Shown one piece after another: positions 17,041-27,078 of a DNA stretch of 64,000 nt; position 1 is the stretch's first letter; every line of letters starts with the position of its first letter. Under the pieces are notes generated by a model, which searched no databases, was not told where the DNA came from, and was given only the letters and a program-made list of their open reading frames with translations. Source of the stretch: Kibdelosporangium philippinense (GTDB lineage: Bacteria; Actinomycetota; Actinomycetes; Mycobacteriales; Pseudonocardiaceae); contig NZ_JAJVCN010000003.1 of the NCBI RefSeq assembly GCF_021390435.2, positions 1,307,501 to 1,371,500 of the forward strand, written 5' to 3'. The position numbers and the translations under genes were made by a program.

Positions 17041-17727
17041 TCACCACCCCTGCTGCTGGGGGTAACCGCCGCCTGGCTGTTGCTGGGGGTAACCGCCCTG
17101 CTGCGGGTAACCCTGCTGGGGGAATCCACCGGACGGTGGGTAGCCCTGCTGCGGGAACCCACCCGAGCCAGGGTTGGGCGGGTAGCCGCCCTGCGGCGGC
17201 TGGTAGTCGTCGTACCTGTTGCCGCCCAAGTACCTGAACGTCGGCGGCAGCACCGCGAAGATCAACGTCAGCACCGCACCGATCGCCAGGAGCACGCGGA
17301 ATGTGGCGGCCGAGTTGCCGAACTGGAAGACCGACTCGAGGTACCGGCCGAGGCCGACGCGAAGCTCGCCGATCAGCGGCTCGATGAAGAAGCCAGCGAG
17401 CGCCACGATCGCGCCCGCGATGGCGAGCACCGCACCGGCCGTCTTTCGCAACAGCACCAAAATCGACCCGAGCACCAGCAACAACGTGGCCAGCGCCTGG
17501 ATGCCGAGCACGACAAGCAGCTCAGCGGGCAGCCCGCCGAACTGCCAGTCGACCAGCTCGAGCCAGTTGACCAGCAGGACGATCTCGAACCCGGCGGTCG
17601 CCAAGGCGAACAACACCGTGATGAGCGCGGTCGCCGGATTGCCGCCGCTTCTGGGTTCGGGCTGGTAGGGCTGCTGCTGCGGATACGGCTGCTGCTGCGG
17701 GTAACCACCCTGCTGCGGATAGGTCAC
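17041..17727 (-). CDS. Membrane protein with Q/P/G-Y-rich tails
   Basis: A 228-residue product. Its N-terminal tail (YPQQGGYPQQQPYPQQQP) and C-terminal tail (repeats of GGFPQQGYP/GGYPQQQ, ending PQQQGW) are low complexity and flank four hydrophobic segments (ALITVLFALATAGFEIVLL, LLVVLGIQALATLLLVLG, GAVLAIAGAIVALAGFF, FRVLLAIGAVLTLIFAVL). I prefer GTG 17727 as the start because GGGGGAG lies six nt upstream; a TTG 15 bp upstream overlaps that site. It is the last of three consecutive minus-strand genes with the same architecture and a C-terminal Trp. Function unknown; such tails suggest clustering at the membrane or a scaffold role. Confidence 0.8.
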   Translation of the reverse strand: MTYPQQGGYPQQQPYPQQQPYQPEPRSGGNPATALITVLFALATAGFEIVLLVNWLELVDWQFGGLPAELLVVLGIQALATLLLVLGSILVLLRKTAGAVLAIAGAIVALAGFFIEPLIGELRVGLGRYLESVFQFGNSAATFRVLLAIGAVLTLIFAVLPPTFRYLGGNRYDDYQPPQGGYPPNPGSGGFPQQGYPPSGGFPQQGYPQQGGYPQQQPGGGYPQQQGW

Positions 17728-17847
17728 GACTATCTCCCCCAACCCCTAGGGCGGGCTGTCGGCGTCTGGTGCGAAGACCATAAACCAGTTCTTCGCTGAT
17801 CAGACCGCTTTCAACAAAGCGACGCCGAAGACTCCGCCCCAATGGGC

Positions 17848-17878
17848 AAAGGGCGCCCCGCTCGCGCGGGACGCCCCT
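17848..17878 (-). terminator. Terminator downstream of the 393-residue membrane protein gene
   Basis: Stem GGGCGCCCCGC (17851-17861) pairs with GCGGGACGCCC (17866-17876) with one weak pair and a 4-nt loop. On the minus strand the stem is followed by a short T-run. It begins 4 bp after the stop codon of the gene at 17882. Confidence 0.7.
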
Positions 17879-17881
17879 TGA

Positions 17882-19063
17882 TCACCACTGCTGTGGCGGT
17901 TGCTGGTGCTGGCCGTAACCAGGTGGTGGCTGCTGGCCGTAGCCCGGCTGCGGTTGAAAACCTTGCTGCTGCGGTGGTGGCTGCTGCCCCCACCCGGGAG
18001 GCGGCGGTTGCTGGCCGTATCCCGGCGGAGGTGGCTGCTGCCCGAAGCCAGGCGGCGGTTGCTGCTGGCCGTAGGGCGCCGGGCCGAAACCGGGTGGCTG
18101 CGGCTGCTGAAACCCGCCGGTTGGCGTCGCCGTGCCACTACCGCCACCAGTCACGTAAGCCTTGGTACCAGGGAAGAACTGCAACGAGCCGAGACCGGCG
18201 ACCAAGATGCCGGAGATCAGGCCGATGATCACGAACGGACCGAGCTCGTCAAGCGGCAGGATGTCCTTCACGATCAACCAGACCACTGTGGCCACGAGCA
18301 TCAGGCCACCGCCGACGAGCAACAGCATCGCGGCCATCGCGTTCTTCAGGAAAACCATCACGCCGCCACCGAGCGCGGCAAGCGCGCCGAGCAGAGTCGC
18401 GATGGCGAGGATCCAGAGCAACGTGCCTGACGGCAGCGATGTGGCGTCACGGATCGCCGCAGGCGCGGCCGAGTAGTTCTTGGCGTACGTGCTGAGGTCC
18501 CCGAAGTCCACGAACACGAAGACCGCGGTGAGCAGGCCGAGCAGCGCGGCCACACCACCGATCACCATGCCCATGCTGTTTCCACCACCGCCGCCCTGCT
18601 GCTGGAAGCCCGGCGGCTGGCCGTAACCAGGCGGCGAGGCGTATGCGCCTGGCTGCTGGTAGCCGGGCGGCGGAGCGAATCCGGGCTGCGGCTGGCCGAA
18701 CTGTGACTGCTGGCCGTAATTGCCGAACGCCTGGGTCTGCTGCTGGCCAGGAGGCGGCGGGAACCCGGCAGGTGGGGACGGCGGCTGGTCGGCCGCGCTC
18801 GGCGGCGGGTCGTACTGCGGCATCGGCGGCGGCATCGACCCCGGCGGCACCATCTGGGTCGACTCGCCCTGCTGCGGCGGCTGTCCCGGCTGGACCATCT
18901 GCGTCACCTCCGGTGACTGGTCCTGCTGCTGGCCTGGGTGGCCAGGCTGGCCGGGCTGCATCACCTGCGTGCTCTCCGGCTGCTCCGGCGGCACGCCGCC
19001 CTGCTCCTGCGGTGGCTGGCTGCCGCCCTGCCATGGCTCGTTCGGCGGCTGCGGAGCACTCAT
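17882..19063 (-). CDS. Q/P/G-rich membrane protein with repeated TQ motifs
   Basis: A 393-residue product beginning MSAPQPPNEPW, like the neighbouring RDD protein. The first 155 residues are disordered and rich in P, Q and G, with three copies of a [D/E]-x-T-Q-[V/M]-x-x-P-G motif (ESTQVMQPG, EVTQMVQPG, ESTQMVPPG). Four hydrophobic segments follow (MGMVIGGVAALLGLLTAVFV, LLWILAIATLLGALAALGGG, AMAAMLLLVGGGLMLVATVV, GPFVIIGLISGILVAGLG), then a tail of GYGQQPPPP-type repeats ending PPQQW. ATG 19063 is chosen over an upstream in-frame start. The TQ motifs resemble Ser/Thr-kinase targets recognised by FHA domains (inference). Function unknown. Confidence 0.82.
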   Translation of the reverse strand: MSAPQPPNEPWQGGSQPPQEQGGVPPEQPESTQVMQPGQPGHPGQQQDQSPEVTQMVQPGQPPQQGESTQMVPPGSMPPPMPQYDPPPSAADQPPSPPAGFPPPPGQQQTQAFGNYGQQSQFGQPQPGFAPPPGYQQPGAYASPPGYGQPPGFQQQGGGGGNSMGMVIGGVAALLGLLTAVFVFVDFGDLSTYAKNYSAAPAAIRDATSLPSGTLLWILAIATLLGALAALGGGVMVFLKNAMAAMLLLVGGGLMLVATVVWLIVKDILPLDELGPFVIIGLISGILVAGLGSLQFFPGTKAYVTGGGSGTATPTGGFQQPQPPGFGPAPYGQQQPPPGFGQQPPPPGYGQQPPPPGWGQQPPPQQQGFQPQPGYGQQPPPGYGQHQQPPQQW

Positions 19064-19156
19064 CGCCCTTAACAACTCCCTAGGCCTGCTGCAACATCAT
19101 GTTCGCGTGCCACGCTAGCCCAGCTCAGGGCGTTTCGCCGGACATAGCACGATCAT

Positions 19157-19186
19157 GAAAAAGGCCCGCCGGATCGGCGGGCCCCT
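19157..19186 (-). terminator. Rho-independent terminator of the RDD gene
   Basis: Stem GGCCCGCCG (19163-19171) with CGGCGGGCC (19175-19183), 3-nt loop. On the minus strand it is followed by T5. It starts about 6 bp beyond the RDD stop codon. Confidence 0.85.
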
Positions 19187-19191
19187 TCAGT

Positions 19192-20172
19192 TCACCACTG
19201 ATGTGGCGGCGGCTGCTGTCCGTAGCCCTGCGGCGGCTGGCCGTAAGGCTGCTGCGGCTGCTGGCCATAGTGGGGCTGGCCGTACTGCGGCTGCTGCTGC
19301 GCGGTCGGCGCGACGATCACCAGCGTGTTCACGATGGCGTCCGCCCAGGTCTGGTTCTTCGCGCTCCACAGCGGCGCGAGATAGCCGATGCCGATCGGCA
19401 GCGAGTCGAGGATGTGCAGGAACTGACGGCCGAACGCGAGACCGAACCCGACGACCTGGCCGCTGTCCTCACGCACCAGCTTGATCCCGGCGACCTTCTT
19501 GCCCAGCGTCTGGCCCTTGATGCCGCCCAGGTAGCAGATGTTGTAGAAGAGGTTGATCAGGTTGATCACGCCCGCGAGGCCGATCAGCGCGAAGTTGAGG
19601 TTGGCGGCACCGACGCCTTGCAGAGCGGCCGCGATCCCGCCGATCAGCACATAGTCGATCAGACCACCGAGGAACCGCTGGCCCCAGCTCGCGAGCTGGT
19701 AGCCGCCGCCGTACTGGTACGGCGCGGCGGGCGCGGCCGGGTAACCCTGCTGCGGCGGGTAGCCCGGCGGCTGCTGCTGGGGGTAGCCGGGCTGCTGACC
19801 GAGCTGCTGGCCGAAGCCCTGCTGCTGGGGATACCCGGGCGGCGGCTGCTGGCCGTAACCCTGTGGGGGCTGCTGCTGGGGGTACCCGGGCGGGGGCGTG
19901 GGCTGGCCGTACGGCTGCTGCGGGGGCTGCTGAACCGGCTGCGGACCCGACGGCTGACCGCCTTGGCCCGGCCGGACCACCTGCGTGGCCTCGGGCTGGT
20001 CGAGCGCGCCACCACTACCGGGCCGCACCACCTGGGTGGCGTCCGGGTTCACGTCCTGCGCGGGCTGCGCCGGCTTGCCGGGACCGCCGATCGCGATCGT
20101 CGGCTCCGGGTTGGCCAGCGCGCCGGGAGGCTGCTGCTGGGGTGGCTGGTTCGGGTTCTGCGGAGCACTCAT
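19192..20172 (-). CDS. RDD family membrane protein with Q/P/G-rich N-terminus
   Basis: A 326-residue product. The N-terminal 150 residues are low complexity and carry two copies of an (A/D)TQVVRPG motif (DATQVVRPG, EATQVVRPG). The RDD domain follows (YQLASWGQRFLGGLIDYVLI, where the Arg and Asp give the family its name, then GGIKGQTLGKKVAGIKLVRED), with about three hydrophobic segments. The C-terminal tail (QYGQPHYGQQPQQPYGQ...) ends PPHQW. The shared MSAPQ start, TQ motifs and Trp terminus tie it to the next gene. RDD proteins are of broad or unknown transport function. A terminator follows directly, so each gene of this trio is probably separately transcribed. Confidence 0.87.
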   Translation of the reverse strand: MSAPQNPNQPPQQQPPGALANPEPTIAIGGPGKPAQPAQDVNPDATQVVRPGSGGALDQPEATQVVRPGQGGQPSGPQPVQQPPQQPYGQPTPPPGYPQQQPPQGYGQQPPPGYPQQQGFGQQLGQQPGYPQQQPPGYPPQQGYPAAPAAPYQYGGGYQLASWGQRFLGGLIDYVLIGGIAAALQGVGAANLNFALIGLAGVINLINLFYNICYLGGIKGQTLGKKVAGIKLVREDSGQVVGFGLAFGRQFLHILDSLPIGIGYLAPLWSAKNQTWADAIVNTLVIVAPTAQQQPQYGQPHYGQQPQQPYGQPPQGYGQQPPPHQW

Positions 20173-20235
20173 CGGGCGTATCCCCCTGCCTTCGGCACCT
20201 GTTGGCGCACCACGCTAGACGATTCGACTGGACAG

Positions 20236-21609
<1,374 letters not shown>

Positions 21610-21650
21610 TGTCTCCTTCTCACTGCGCGCACGCTTTCGGCGCAGTTAGC

Positions 21651-22832
21651 CTAGCTCGCAGGACCCAACCAGGTCAGAGCCGCGACGCGAAGCGATTGCA
21701 CGCCGGTGGTCAACGTGGGTTCGAGGACCGGCGCGAACACGGACGAGTGGTTGCTCGGCAGCGCTTCCACACCGCCGCGTCGCAACGCCTCAACGACCAC
21801 GTCGAATTCGAGGCCGCCCCAGAACCAGAACACCGTCGGCACGCCCGCGGCCTCGCCAAAGATGCCGACGTCCTCGCTGCCGGTGATCAGCGGCATCACC
21901 ATCACCTTGTCCGCACCGAACGTCCGGGCGAACTCGGCGACAGTCTTCGTCGTCGCCTCCGGATCGCTGACAAGCACGGGGGCGCTGTCGTTCCAGTCGA
22001 ATTCCGGGTCCTTCGGCGCACCGCTCGCGGCCGATTCGGCACGCACGATCCGCTCGATCGCGGCGCGCACGAGGTCATGCGTCTGCTTTGTGTACGTCCG
22101 CATGTTGATGCCCAGCTCGGCGGTGTCCGGGATGATGTTGTCCTTGGTGCCCGCGTGCAGCTTGCCGACCGTGATGACCGCGGTCTCGCTCGGCGGGACC
22201 TCCCTTGCCACGATGCCCTGCAGGCGCGTGACCACGTTGGCCGCCATCAGGATCGGGTCGACCGTGGTCTCCGGCCGTGACCCGTGCCCGCCGCGACCGT
22301 GCAGCGTGACCTGTACCGAGTCCGAACCCGCCATGACCGGGCCGGTTCCGTAGCCGAGCATGCCCGCGGGCAGCGGGCCGACGTGCTGGCCGAGCACGAT
22401 GTCCGGCTTGCCGAAACGGTCGAAAAGCCCGTCAGCGACCATCGCCCGCGCGCCCCTGGCGACCTCCTCGGCTGGCTGGAACACCAGCATCAGCGTGCCT
22501 GACCACTCGTCCTTGGCGAGTTCGCGCGCGGCACCGACCAGACAAGCGACGTGCATGTCGTGACCGCAGGCATGCATCACGCCCGGCACTTTGCTCGCGT
22601 ACGGCAGGTCCGTCTTCTCCTCGACCGGCAACGCGTCCATGTCAGCACGCACCATGACCGTCGGGCCGTCACCTTTACGCAGCAATGCCACGACACCCGT
22701 TCCGCCCACTCCGGACGTGACTTCGTAGCCCAGCGGAGCGAGCGCTTGCGCTACTCGCTCGGCCGTGCGGTGCTCGTGCCCCGACAGCTCGGGGTGCTCA
22801 TGCAGATCACGGTAGAAATCGGCCAACTCCAC
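21651..22832 (-). CDS. M20 family amidohydrolase (AmiA/HipO-like)
   Basis: A 393-residue zinc metallohydrolase of the aminoacylase/carboxypeptidase type. Metal-binding motifs are ADMDALPVEE, HACGHDMH near residue 100 and FQPAEE (catalytic Glu), with a C-terminal NHSSVFAPV His. A dimerisation/lid domain (HGRGGHGSRP) interrupts the catalytic fold as usual. The likely reaction is release of an amino acid or acid from an N-acyl or peptide-like amide; the true substrate cannot be inferred. I chose GTG 22832 (product VELADFYRDLHEHPELSGHE), since family members begin near this point; the frame is open 39 bp further upstream. Divergent from the next gene. Confidence 0.88.
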   Translation of the reverse strand: MELADFYRDLHEHPELSGHEHRTAERVAQALAPLGYEVTSGVGGTGVVALLRKGDGPTVMVRADMDALPVEEKTDLPYASKVPGVMHACGHDMHVACLVGAARELAKDEWSGTLMLVFQPAEEVARGARAMVADGLFDRFGKPDIVLGQHVGPLPAGMLGYGTGPVMAGSDSVQVTLHGRGGHGSRPETTVDPILMAANVVTRLQGIVAREVPPSETAVITVGKLHAGTKDNIIPDTAELGINMRTYTKQTHDLVRAAIERIVRAESAASGAPKDPEFDWNDSAPVLVSDPEATTKTVAEFARTFGADKVMVMPLITGSEDVGIFGEAAGVPTVFWFWGGLEFDVVVEALRRGGVEALPSNHSSVFAPVLEPTLTTGVQSLRVAALTWLGPAS

Positions 22833-22929
22833 TCGGCCAACAGTACCTAACCTGCGGTTTTTCACCCGCAAAGAGCAGTCGTCGGGAAGTTGGGCGACCG
22901 TATGGTTTTAGTTACAGGGGGTGTTTCGC

Positions 22930-23862
22930 ATGAGACTGAGCGTGCACCTGTTGTTGGAGACAGCCGACCTGCCCAACCTGCACGAGATCGACGGACGGCT
23001 GTTCGCGGTCGGCAGCACCCCGCCGCCGGAACTGCTCGTCCCTGACTTCGGCATCAGAGTCGCCGCCAATTCCGTGTACCTGCCCGCGATTGGGCTCGAC
23101 CCGGAGTGGTTCCGCGCGCTCGCACACGACGGACTCGTGCGCGGCATGACGGGATCACACACCTTGCATGTGGAAGCACGGCAACCCGTACCGGAACTGC
23201 TCGCCGAACTACTGGCTCGCTATACCTCGACCCGGTATCGCACCGAGGCGCCGCTGCTCGACATCATCCGCGCGGTACCAACACGTTCGAACGTCACGGC
23301 ACAACTGGATCTGACGCTGGCACACCGGATAAGGGCGGGCCTGAACGTCGGCCAGCAGGAGCCGGAACTGCGTCACCGCGGCGAGTTCTACGTGTTCGCC
23401 GAACGCCATTGGTTTCTGGTCGACCGTGGCCAACTGGCCGCACTGGAGGGAAAGCTAGCCGCGATACCCGACGTGACAGGGGAAATCGCGTTACAGCCGT
23501 GCGTTTCCCTTGCCCGGCACGCGGATGTGATGACCAGGGACATGGACTTGGTGTTCACCACGCAGACCTTCGCGCGGGCGAGCGCGACTGCGAAACGGTG
23601 GCGTGAATGGCCTTCCTGCCGTGACGAACTGACCGCGATCCACCGCGCGCACTGGCCCGACAGGACACTCGAGGAGCCGCGATTCGTCTACGCGATGGAT
23701 CCACCTGGCGCGCTTCCGTTTCTCAACAAGGTAACGTTGTTGCATCACGTGACCAGGATCCGTGGATACGGCTTCGAGGTCGCCTTCGCCCGCAGGCCGA
23801 TTCCGACCTGCACGGTCCCGTCTCCCCGGACCGAAGGTCTGCCCCTCAGGGACCCCCATTAG
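22930..23862 (+). CDS. Unknown protein, tentatively a short DUF6119/TIGR04141-like member
   Basis: A 310-residue soluble protein without a signal peptide. ATG 22930 has AGGGGG eight nt upstream, which decides the start over GTG 22921. Two stretches recall the sporadically distributed TIGR04141/DUF6119 family: FYVFAERHWFLVDRGQLA in the middle (compare the family's Tyr/Trp-rich WY-x-VD segment) and a C-terminal block FVYAMDPPGALPFLNKVTL followed by an RIRGYGFEV element (compare LPFFSK...L...GY.V). It is much shorter than the roughly 500-600 residues of that family and lacks a clear HVK-type segment, so it would be a reduced or divergent member. This is recollection of family patterns, not a search. 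It is monocistronic, between M20 and SGNH genes. Confidence 0.5.
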   Translation: MRLSVHLLLETADLPNLHEIDGRLFAVGSTPPPELLVPDFGIRVAANSVYLPAIGLDPEWFRALAHDGLVRGMTGSHTLHVEARQPVPELLAELLARYTSTRYRTEAPLLDIIRAVPTRSNVTAQLDLTLAHRIRAGLNVGQQEPELRHRGEFYVFAERHWFLVDRGQLAALEGKLAAIPDVTGEIALQPCVSLARHADVMTRDMDLVFTTQTFARASATAKRWREWPSCRDELTAIHRAHWPDRTLEEPRFVYAMDPPGALPFLNKVTLLHHVTRIRGYGFEVAFARRPIPTCTVPSPRTEGLPLRDPH

Positions 23863-23934
23863 GGGCGAATTAGGGTGCCCGATCAGTCATGATCCGTGTA
23901 TTACTTGCATCAGGGGCGGCGTGGGGAGGCGACC

Positions 23935-24705
23935 ATGGGGATATTGCGAGGGTTTCGGGTCGTCGCGGTGACTCTTTGCGGGGTGGGCGGGGTGTCCGGC
24001 GCGATGTACGGACTGCTCACCGGGCAGGGCAAGCGGGCGCGGACATTGATCGGGCGGTCCACAACGGACCCACACCGGGCCGACGGGCTTTACCCCGGCG
24101 GCGTCGGCAGCGTGCTGAAGTTCGCCGTACTGGGTGATTCCCTCGCCGCCGGGCTCGGCGCGGAAAACGCGGGCCTGCTGCCGGGTGTGTTGCTCGCGCG
24201 CGGGCTGGTCGAGGAAACCGGGCGTTCGGTGCACCTGACGACCTATGCCCGCGTTGGCGCGAACACGCGGACCTTCATCTCCCAGGTCGACCAGGCGGTC
24301 GCGGATCGGCCGGACCTGGCGTTGGTCATCATCGGCGGCAATGACGTGACCGGGAAGATGCGGGTACGGACGTCGGCCGCTTTGTTGGGTATCGAGGTCG
24401 CGCGGCTGCGAGCGGCAGGGGCTGCTGTGGTTGTGGCGACATGTCCTGATCTCGGCACCATCAGGCCGATTCCGCAGCCGTTGCGCTGGGTCGTGCGGCA
24501 GTGGGGGCGGATGCTCGCGAAGGCTCAACGGCAGGTCGTGCTGCGCGCGGGCGGGATCCCGGTGCCTGCGGCTGACCTGATCTCATCCGAATTCCACATG
24601 CGCTATTCGGAGCTGTTCAGCCCGGACCGCTTCCACCCGAACGGTGCCGGATACCGGCACGCGTCGGACGTTTTGCTGGCGCCCTTGTGTCGTGCAGTGA
24701 TGTAG
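23935..24705 (+). CDS. SGNH/GDSL hydrolase with N-terminal membrane segment
   Basis: A 256-residue esterase-type protein. The nucleophile block is FAVLGDSLAAGLGAEN (GDS motif, about residue 66), block III is VIIGGNDVTGK (Gly/Asn of the oxyanion hole), and the C-terminal FSPDRFHPNGAGYR holds the catalytic Asp-x-x-His. The N-terminus (ILRGFRVVAVTLCGVGGVSGAMYGLL in overlapping pieces) is a signal/anchor, so the catalytic domain is probably outside the membrane. ATG 23935 has GGGAGG about six nt upstream and is preferred to an in-frame ATG 39 bp upstream. Likely an esterase or lipase; substrate unknown. Confidence 0.88.
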   Translation: MGILRGFRVVAVTLCGVGGVSGAMYGLLTGQGKRARTLIGRSTTDPHRADGLYPGGVGSVLKFAVLGDSLAAGLGAENAGLLPGVLLARGLVEETGRSVHLTTYARVGANTRTFISQVDQAVADRPDLALVIIGGNDVTGKMRVRTSAALLGIEVARLRAAGAAVVVATCPDLGTIRPIPQPLRWVVRQWGRMLAKAQRQVVLRAGGIPVPAADLISSEFHMRYSELFSPDRFHPNGAGYRHASDVLLAPLCRAVM

Positions 24706-24781
24706 CTCCCCTCGCGATTCTCACGGTTGGGCCTACAGTGACCGGTGAGTAACTTTTCGCGGGAAGCAAAGGAGCTGCGCC

Positions 24782-26002
24782 ATGCCTGAGGCCGTCATCG
24801 TCTCGGCCGCCCGATCGCCGATCGGCCGTGCCGGTAAAGGATCGATGGTCAGCATCCGGCCGGACGACCTTGCTCAGCAGATCGTGCGTGCCGCGCTGGA
24901 CAAAGTGCCCCAGCTGGATCCGACGCAGATCGACGACCTGATCCTTGGCTGCGGCCTGCCCGGCGGTGAGCAGGGCTTCAACATGGGCCGCGTGCTCGCG
25001 GTCGAACTCGGCTACGACCACCTGCCCGGTTGCACGGTGACGCGGTACTGCGCGTCCAGCCTCCAGTCGACCCGGATGGCCTTCCACGCCATCAAGGCAG
25101 GCGAAGGCGACGTGTTCATCTCGGCGGGCGTGGAAACCGTGTCCCGGTTCGCCAAGGGCAGCTCCGACTCGTGGCCCGACACCCACAACCCGCTGTTCGC
25201 CGACGCCGAGGCGCGTACGGCTTCCGTCGCCGCTTCCGGTGCTTCATCTTGGGAAGACCCGCGTTCGTCTGGCCAGGTCCCAGACGTGTACATCGCGATG
25301 GGCCAGACCGCGGAGAACCTGGCGTTGCTGAAGGGCGTGTCCCGTGAGGACATGGACCACTTCGGTGTGCGCTCGCAGAACCTGGCGGAGAAGGCGATCG
25401 CGGATGGCTTCTGGGCCAAGGACATCACGCCGATCACCTTGCCTGACGGCACTGTGGTTTCGGCTGACGACGGCCCGCGGCCTGGTGTGACCTACGAGAA
25501 GACCGCGCAACTGAAGCCCGTGTTCCGGCCGGACGGCCGCGTGACCGCGGGCAACTGCTGCCCGCTGAACGATGGTGCGGCCGCTTTGGTGATCATGAGC
25601 TCGGACAAGGCTTCCGCTCTCGGGATCACCCCGCTTGCCCGGATCGTGTCGACCGGTGTTTCCGGCCTGTCGCCCGAAATCATGGGTCTCGGTCCGGTTG
25701 AGGCTTCGCAGCAGGCTTTGGCGCGCGCCGGGATGTCGATCGGTGACATCGACCTCGTGGAGATCAACGAGGCCTTCGCGGCTCAGGTCATTCCGTCCTA
25801 TCGGGACCTTGGCATCGACATCGACCGGTTGAACGTCAACGGTGGCGCTATCGCCGTCGGTCACCCGTTCGGCATGACCGGTGCCCGCATCACCACCACG
25901 CTCATCAACTCCTTGCAGCACCATGACAAGCAGTTCGGCCTGGAGACGATGTGCGTCGGCGGCGGCCAGGGCATGGCGATGGTCATCGAACGCCTCAGCT
26001 GA
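24782..26002 (+). CDS. Acetyl-CoA C-acetyltransferase (thiolase)
   Basis: A 406-residue thiolase. The acyl-accepting Cys is in VTRYCASSLQSTRMA (near residue 89), the His in NVNGGAIAVGHPFGMTGAR and the second Cys in ETMCVGGGQGMAM at the C-terminus complete the catalytic triad. NEAFAAQ is the substrate-binding signature. An AAAGGAG ribosome-binding site precedes the ATG at good spacing. It either cleaves 3-ketoacyl-CoA in beta-oxidation or condenses acetyl-CoA; the isolated setting, with no hydratase or dehydrogenase nearby, does not tell which. Palindrome P3 follows 11 bp after the stop. Confidence 0.92.
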   Translation: MPEAVIVSAARSPIGRAGKGSMVSIRPDDLAQQIVRAALDKVPQLDPTQIDDLILGCGLPGGEQGFNMGRVLAVELGYDHLPGCTVTRYCASSLQSTRMAFHAIKAGEGDVFISAGVETVSRFAKGSSDSWPDTHNPLFADAEARTASVAASGASSWEDPRSSGQVPDVYIAMGQTAENLALLKGVSREDMDHFGVRSQNLAEKAIADGFWAKDITPITLPDGTVVSADDGPRPGVTYEKTAQLKPVFRPDGRVTAGNCCPLNDGAAALVIMSSDKASALGITPLARIVSTGVSGLSPEIMGLGPVEASQQALARAGMSIGDIDLVEINEAFAAQVIPSYRDLGIDIDRLNVNGGAIAVGHPFGMTGARITTTLINSLQHHDKQFGLETMCVGGGQGMAMVIERLS

Positions 26003-26013
26003 GTGTCACAGGC

Positions 26014-26057
26014 TCGTGAGTGGTTATGCGGGTTAGAACACGCGTAACCACTCACGA
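26014..26057. repeat. 44-bp dispersed palindrome, copy P3
   Basis: Outer arms and the GTTAGAAC centre are identical to the other copies, but the inner stem TGCGG/ACGCG pairs at only three of five positions. It lies between the convergent thiolase gene and the 162-residue coiled-coil protein gene, at the position of a shared terminator. Confidence 0.9.
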
Positions 26058-26123
26058 GCTCCGACCAGGCATGATGCGTCGGCCGGGGGAATGGCTGAGC
26101 GCTCCCCTTCGAGGCACCCGAAG

Positions 26124-26612
26124 TCAGCCTTCGATTTCCCGGTCTTCGCCGCGGCGGCGCAGGTAGTTGAAGCCGGGGATGCCGATGATCGCTTGCCGAA
26201 CGTCCTTGGCGACGTCGAGCAGTTCGTGGATGTCCGGTCCGACACGGTCGAGCGTGCCGAGGATCGGCATGATGTCCTCGACCATGTGCTCGGCGAGTTT
26301 GGGGAGTTCGTCGACGAGCCGGATCGCCGCTTCTACCTCGTGTGCGGACATCTCCGCCGCGAAGCGAACCATCGGCTTTGTGGCTTCTACGACCTCCTCG
26401 GCCGCGGCAGTGACTCTGCGGGCGTGTTCGACCGCTGCTTCCGCGGAGGTGACGACGATGTCGGTGCGCTCGACGAGCTCGTTTGCCCGGCGAACGGCCT
26501 GCTCGGCGGCGGTGAGCAGGCCGAACACCCGGCCAGGGACCGAGACGACCGTTGTCACCGTCTGCACGGCCCAGCCGAACACGGTCCGCGGACCCGGGAT
26601 ATTGAGCGCCAT
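26124..26612 (-). CDS. Helical coiled-coil protein, unknown function
   Basis: A 162-residue product beginning MALNIPGPRTVFGWAVQTV, then almost entirely amphipathic helix with heptad-like alternation (RRANELVERTDIVVTSAEAA, HARRVTAAAEEVVEATKP, AIRLVDELPKLAEHMVEDIM), ending GIPGFNYLRRRGEDREIEG. The N-terminal hydrophobic stretch (VFGWAVQTVTTVVSVPGRVFGLL) could associate with the membrane. Homologues in actinomycetes are often misnamed as RuBisCO large subunit; no catalytic feature supports that. Monocistronic, convergent with the thiolase. Confidence 0.78.
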   Translation of the reverse strand: MALNIPGPRTVFGWAVQTVTTVVSVPGRVFGLLTAAEQAVRRANELVERTDIVVTSAEAAVEHARRVTAAAEEVVEATKPMVRFAAEMSAHEVEAAIRLVDELPKLAEHMVEDIMPILGTLDRVGPDIHELLDVAKDVRQAIIGIPGFNYLRRRGEDREIEG

Positions 26613-26739
26613 ATGTCAATTCTGCCGAAAAACCGGCGTTCAGTCAGATCGCGCCCCACACCATCGCGGCAACCCCGATTTTATCCCCTGACACATGGCT
26701 CAACCAGCCATTTCGCTCGTAAGAGGTACCGACCGAAGA

Positions 26740-27066
26740 CCGTGTCCACCGTTCCTGAAGACCGTGTCCACCGTTCCGGCACACCGTGTCCACCGTTCCT
26801 GAAGACCGTGTCCACCTTTGCGGCACACCGTGTTGCACGTTGCTTGCGGGCGTGTCCTGTTGCAGCGGTGTTCTTTGCGCTTCGGGGCTCGTACCTCAGG
26901 GCATCTTGCATTGCACCGCCCTTGCGCGTGTCCACCGTTCCGTCACGGTGAGTCAAACTGCTCGACTCGCTTCCAGCGCGGCTGGGGTACTCGCCGTGCG
27001 CCGCTCGCGGGTTCAACTCACCATGACGGAGCCGGTGGACACGCGAACGAGAGCCGGTGGACACGC
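26740..27066. repeat. Inverted-repeat element locus B (core 26928-27042), inverted copy of locus A
   Basis: The 115-bp core is essentially the reverse complement of the locus A core, with the same inverted-repeat ends. The left flank holds CCGTGTCCACC at 26740, 26762, 26784 and 26806 and a degenerate copy at 26828, all 22 bp apart; the right flank has GGTGGACACG at 27034 and 27056. The roughly 110-bp segment between array and core also matches locus A, so the whole 330-bp unit is duplicated in opposite orientation 19 kb apart. It fills most of the 510-bp gap between two minus-strand genes; no credible gene is present in the gap. Confidence 0.9.
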
Positions 27067-27078
27067 GAGGACACACGT

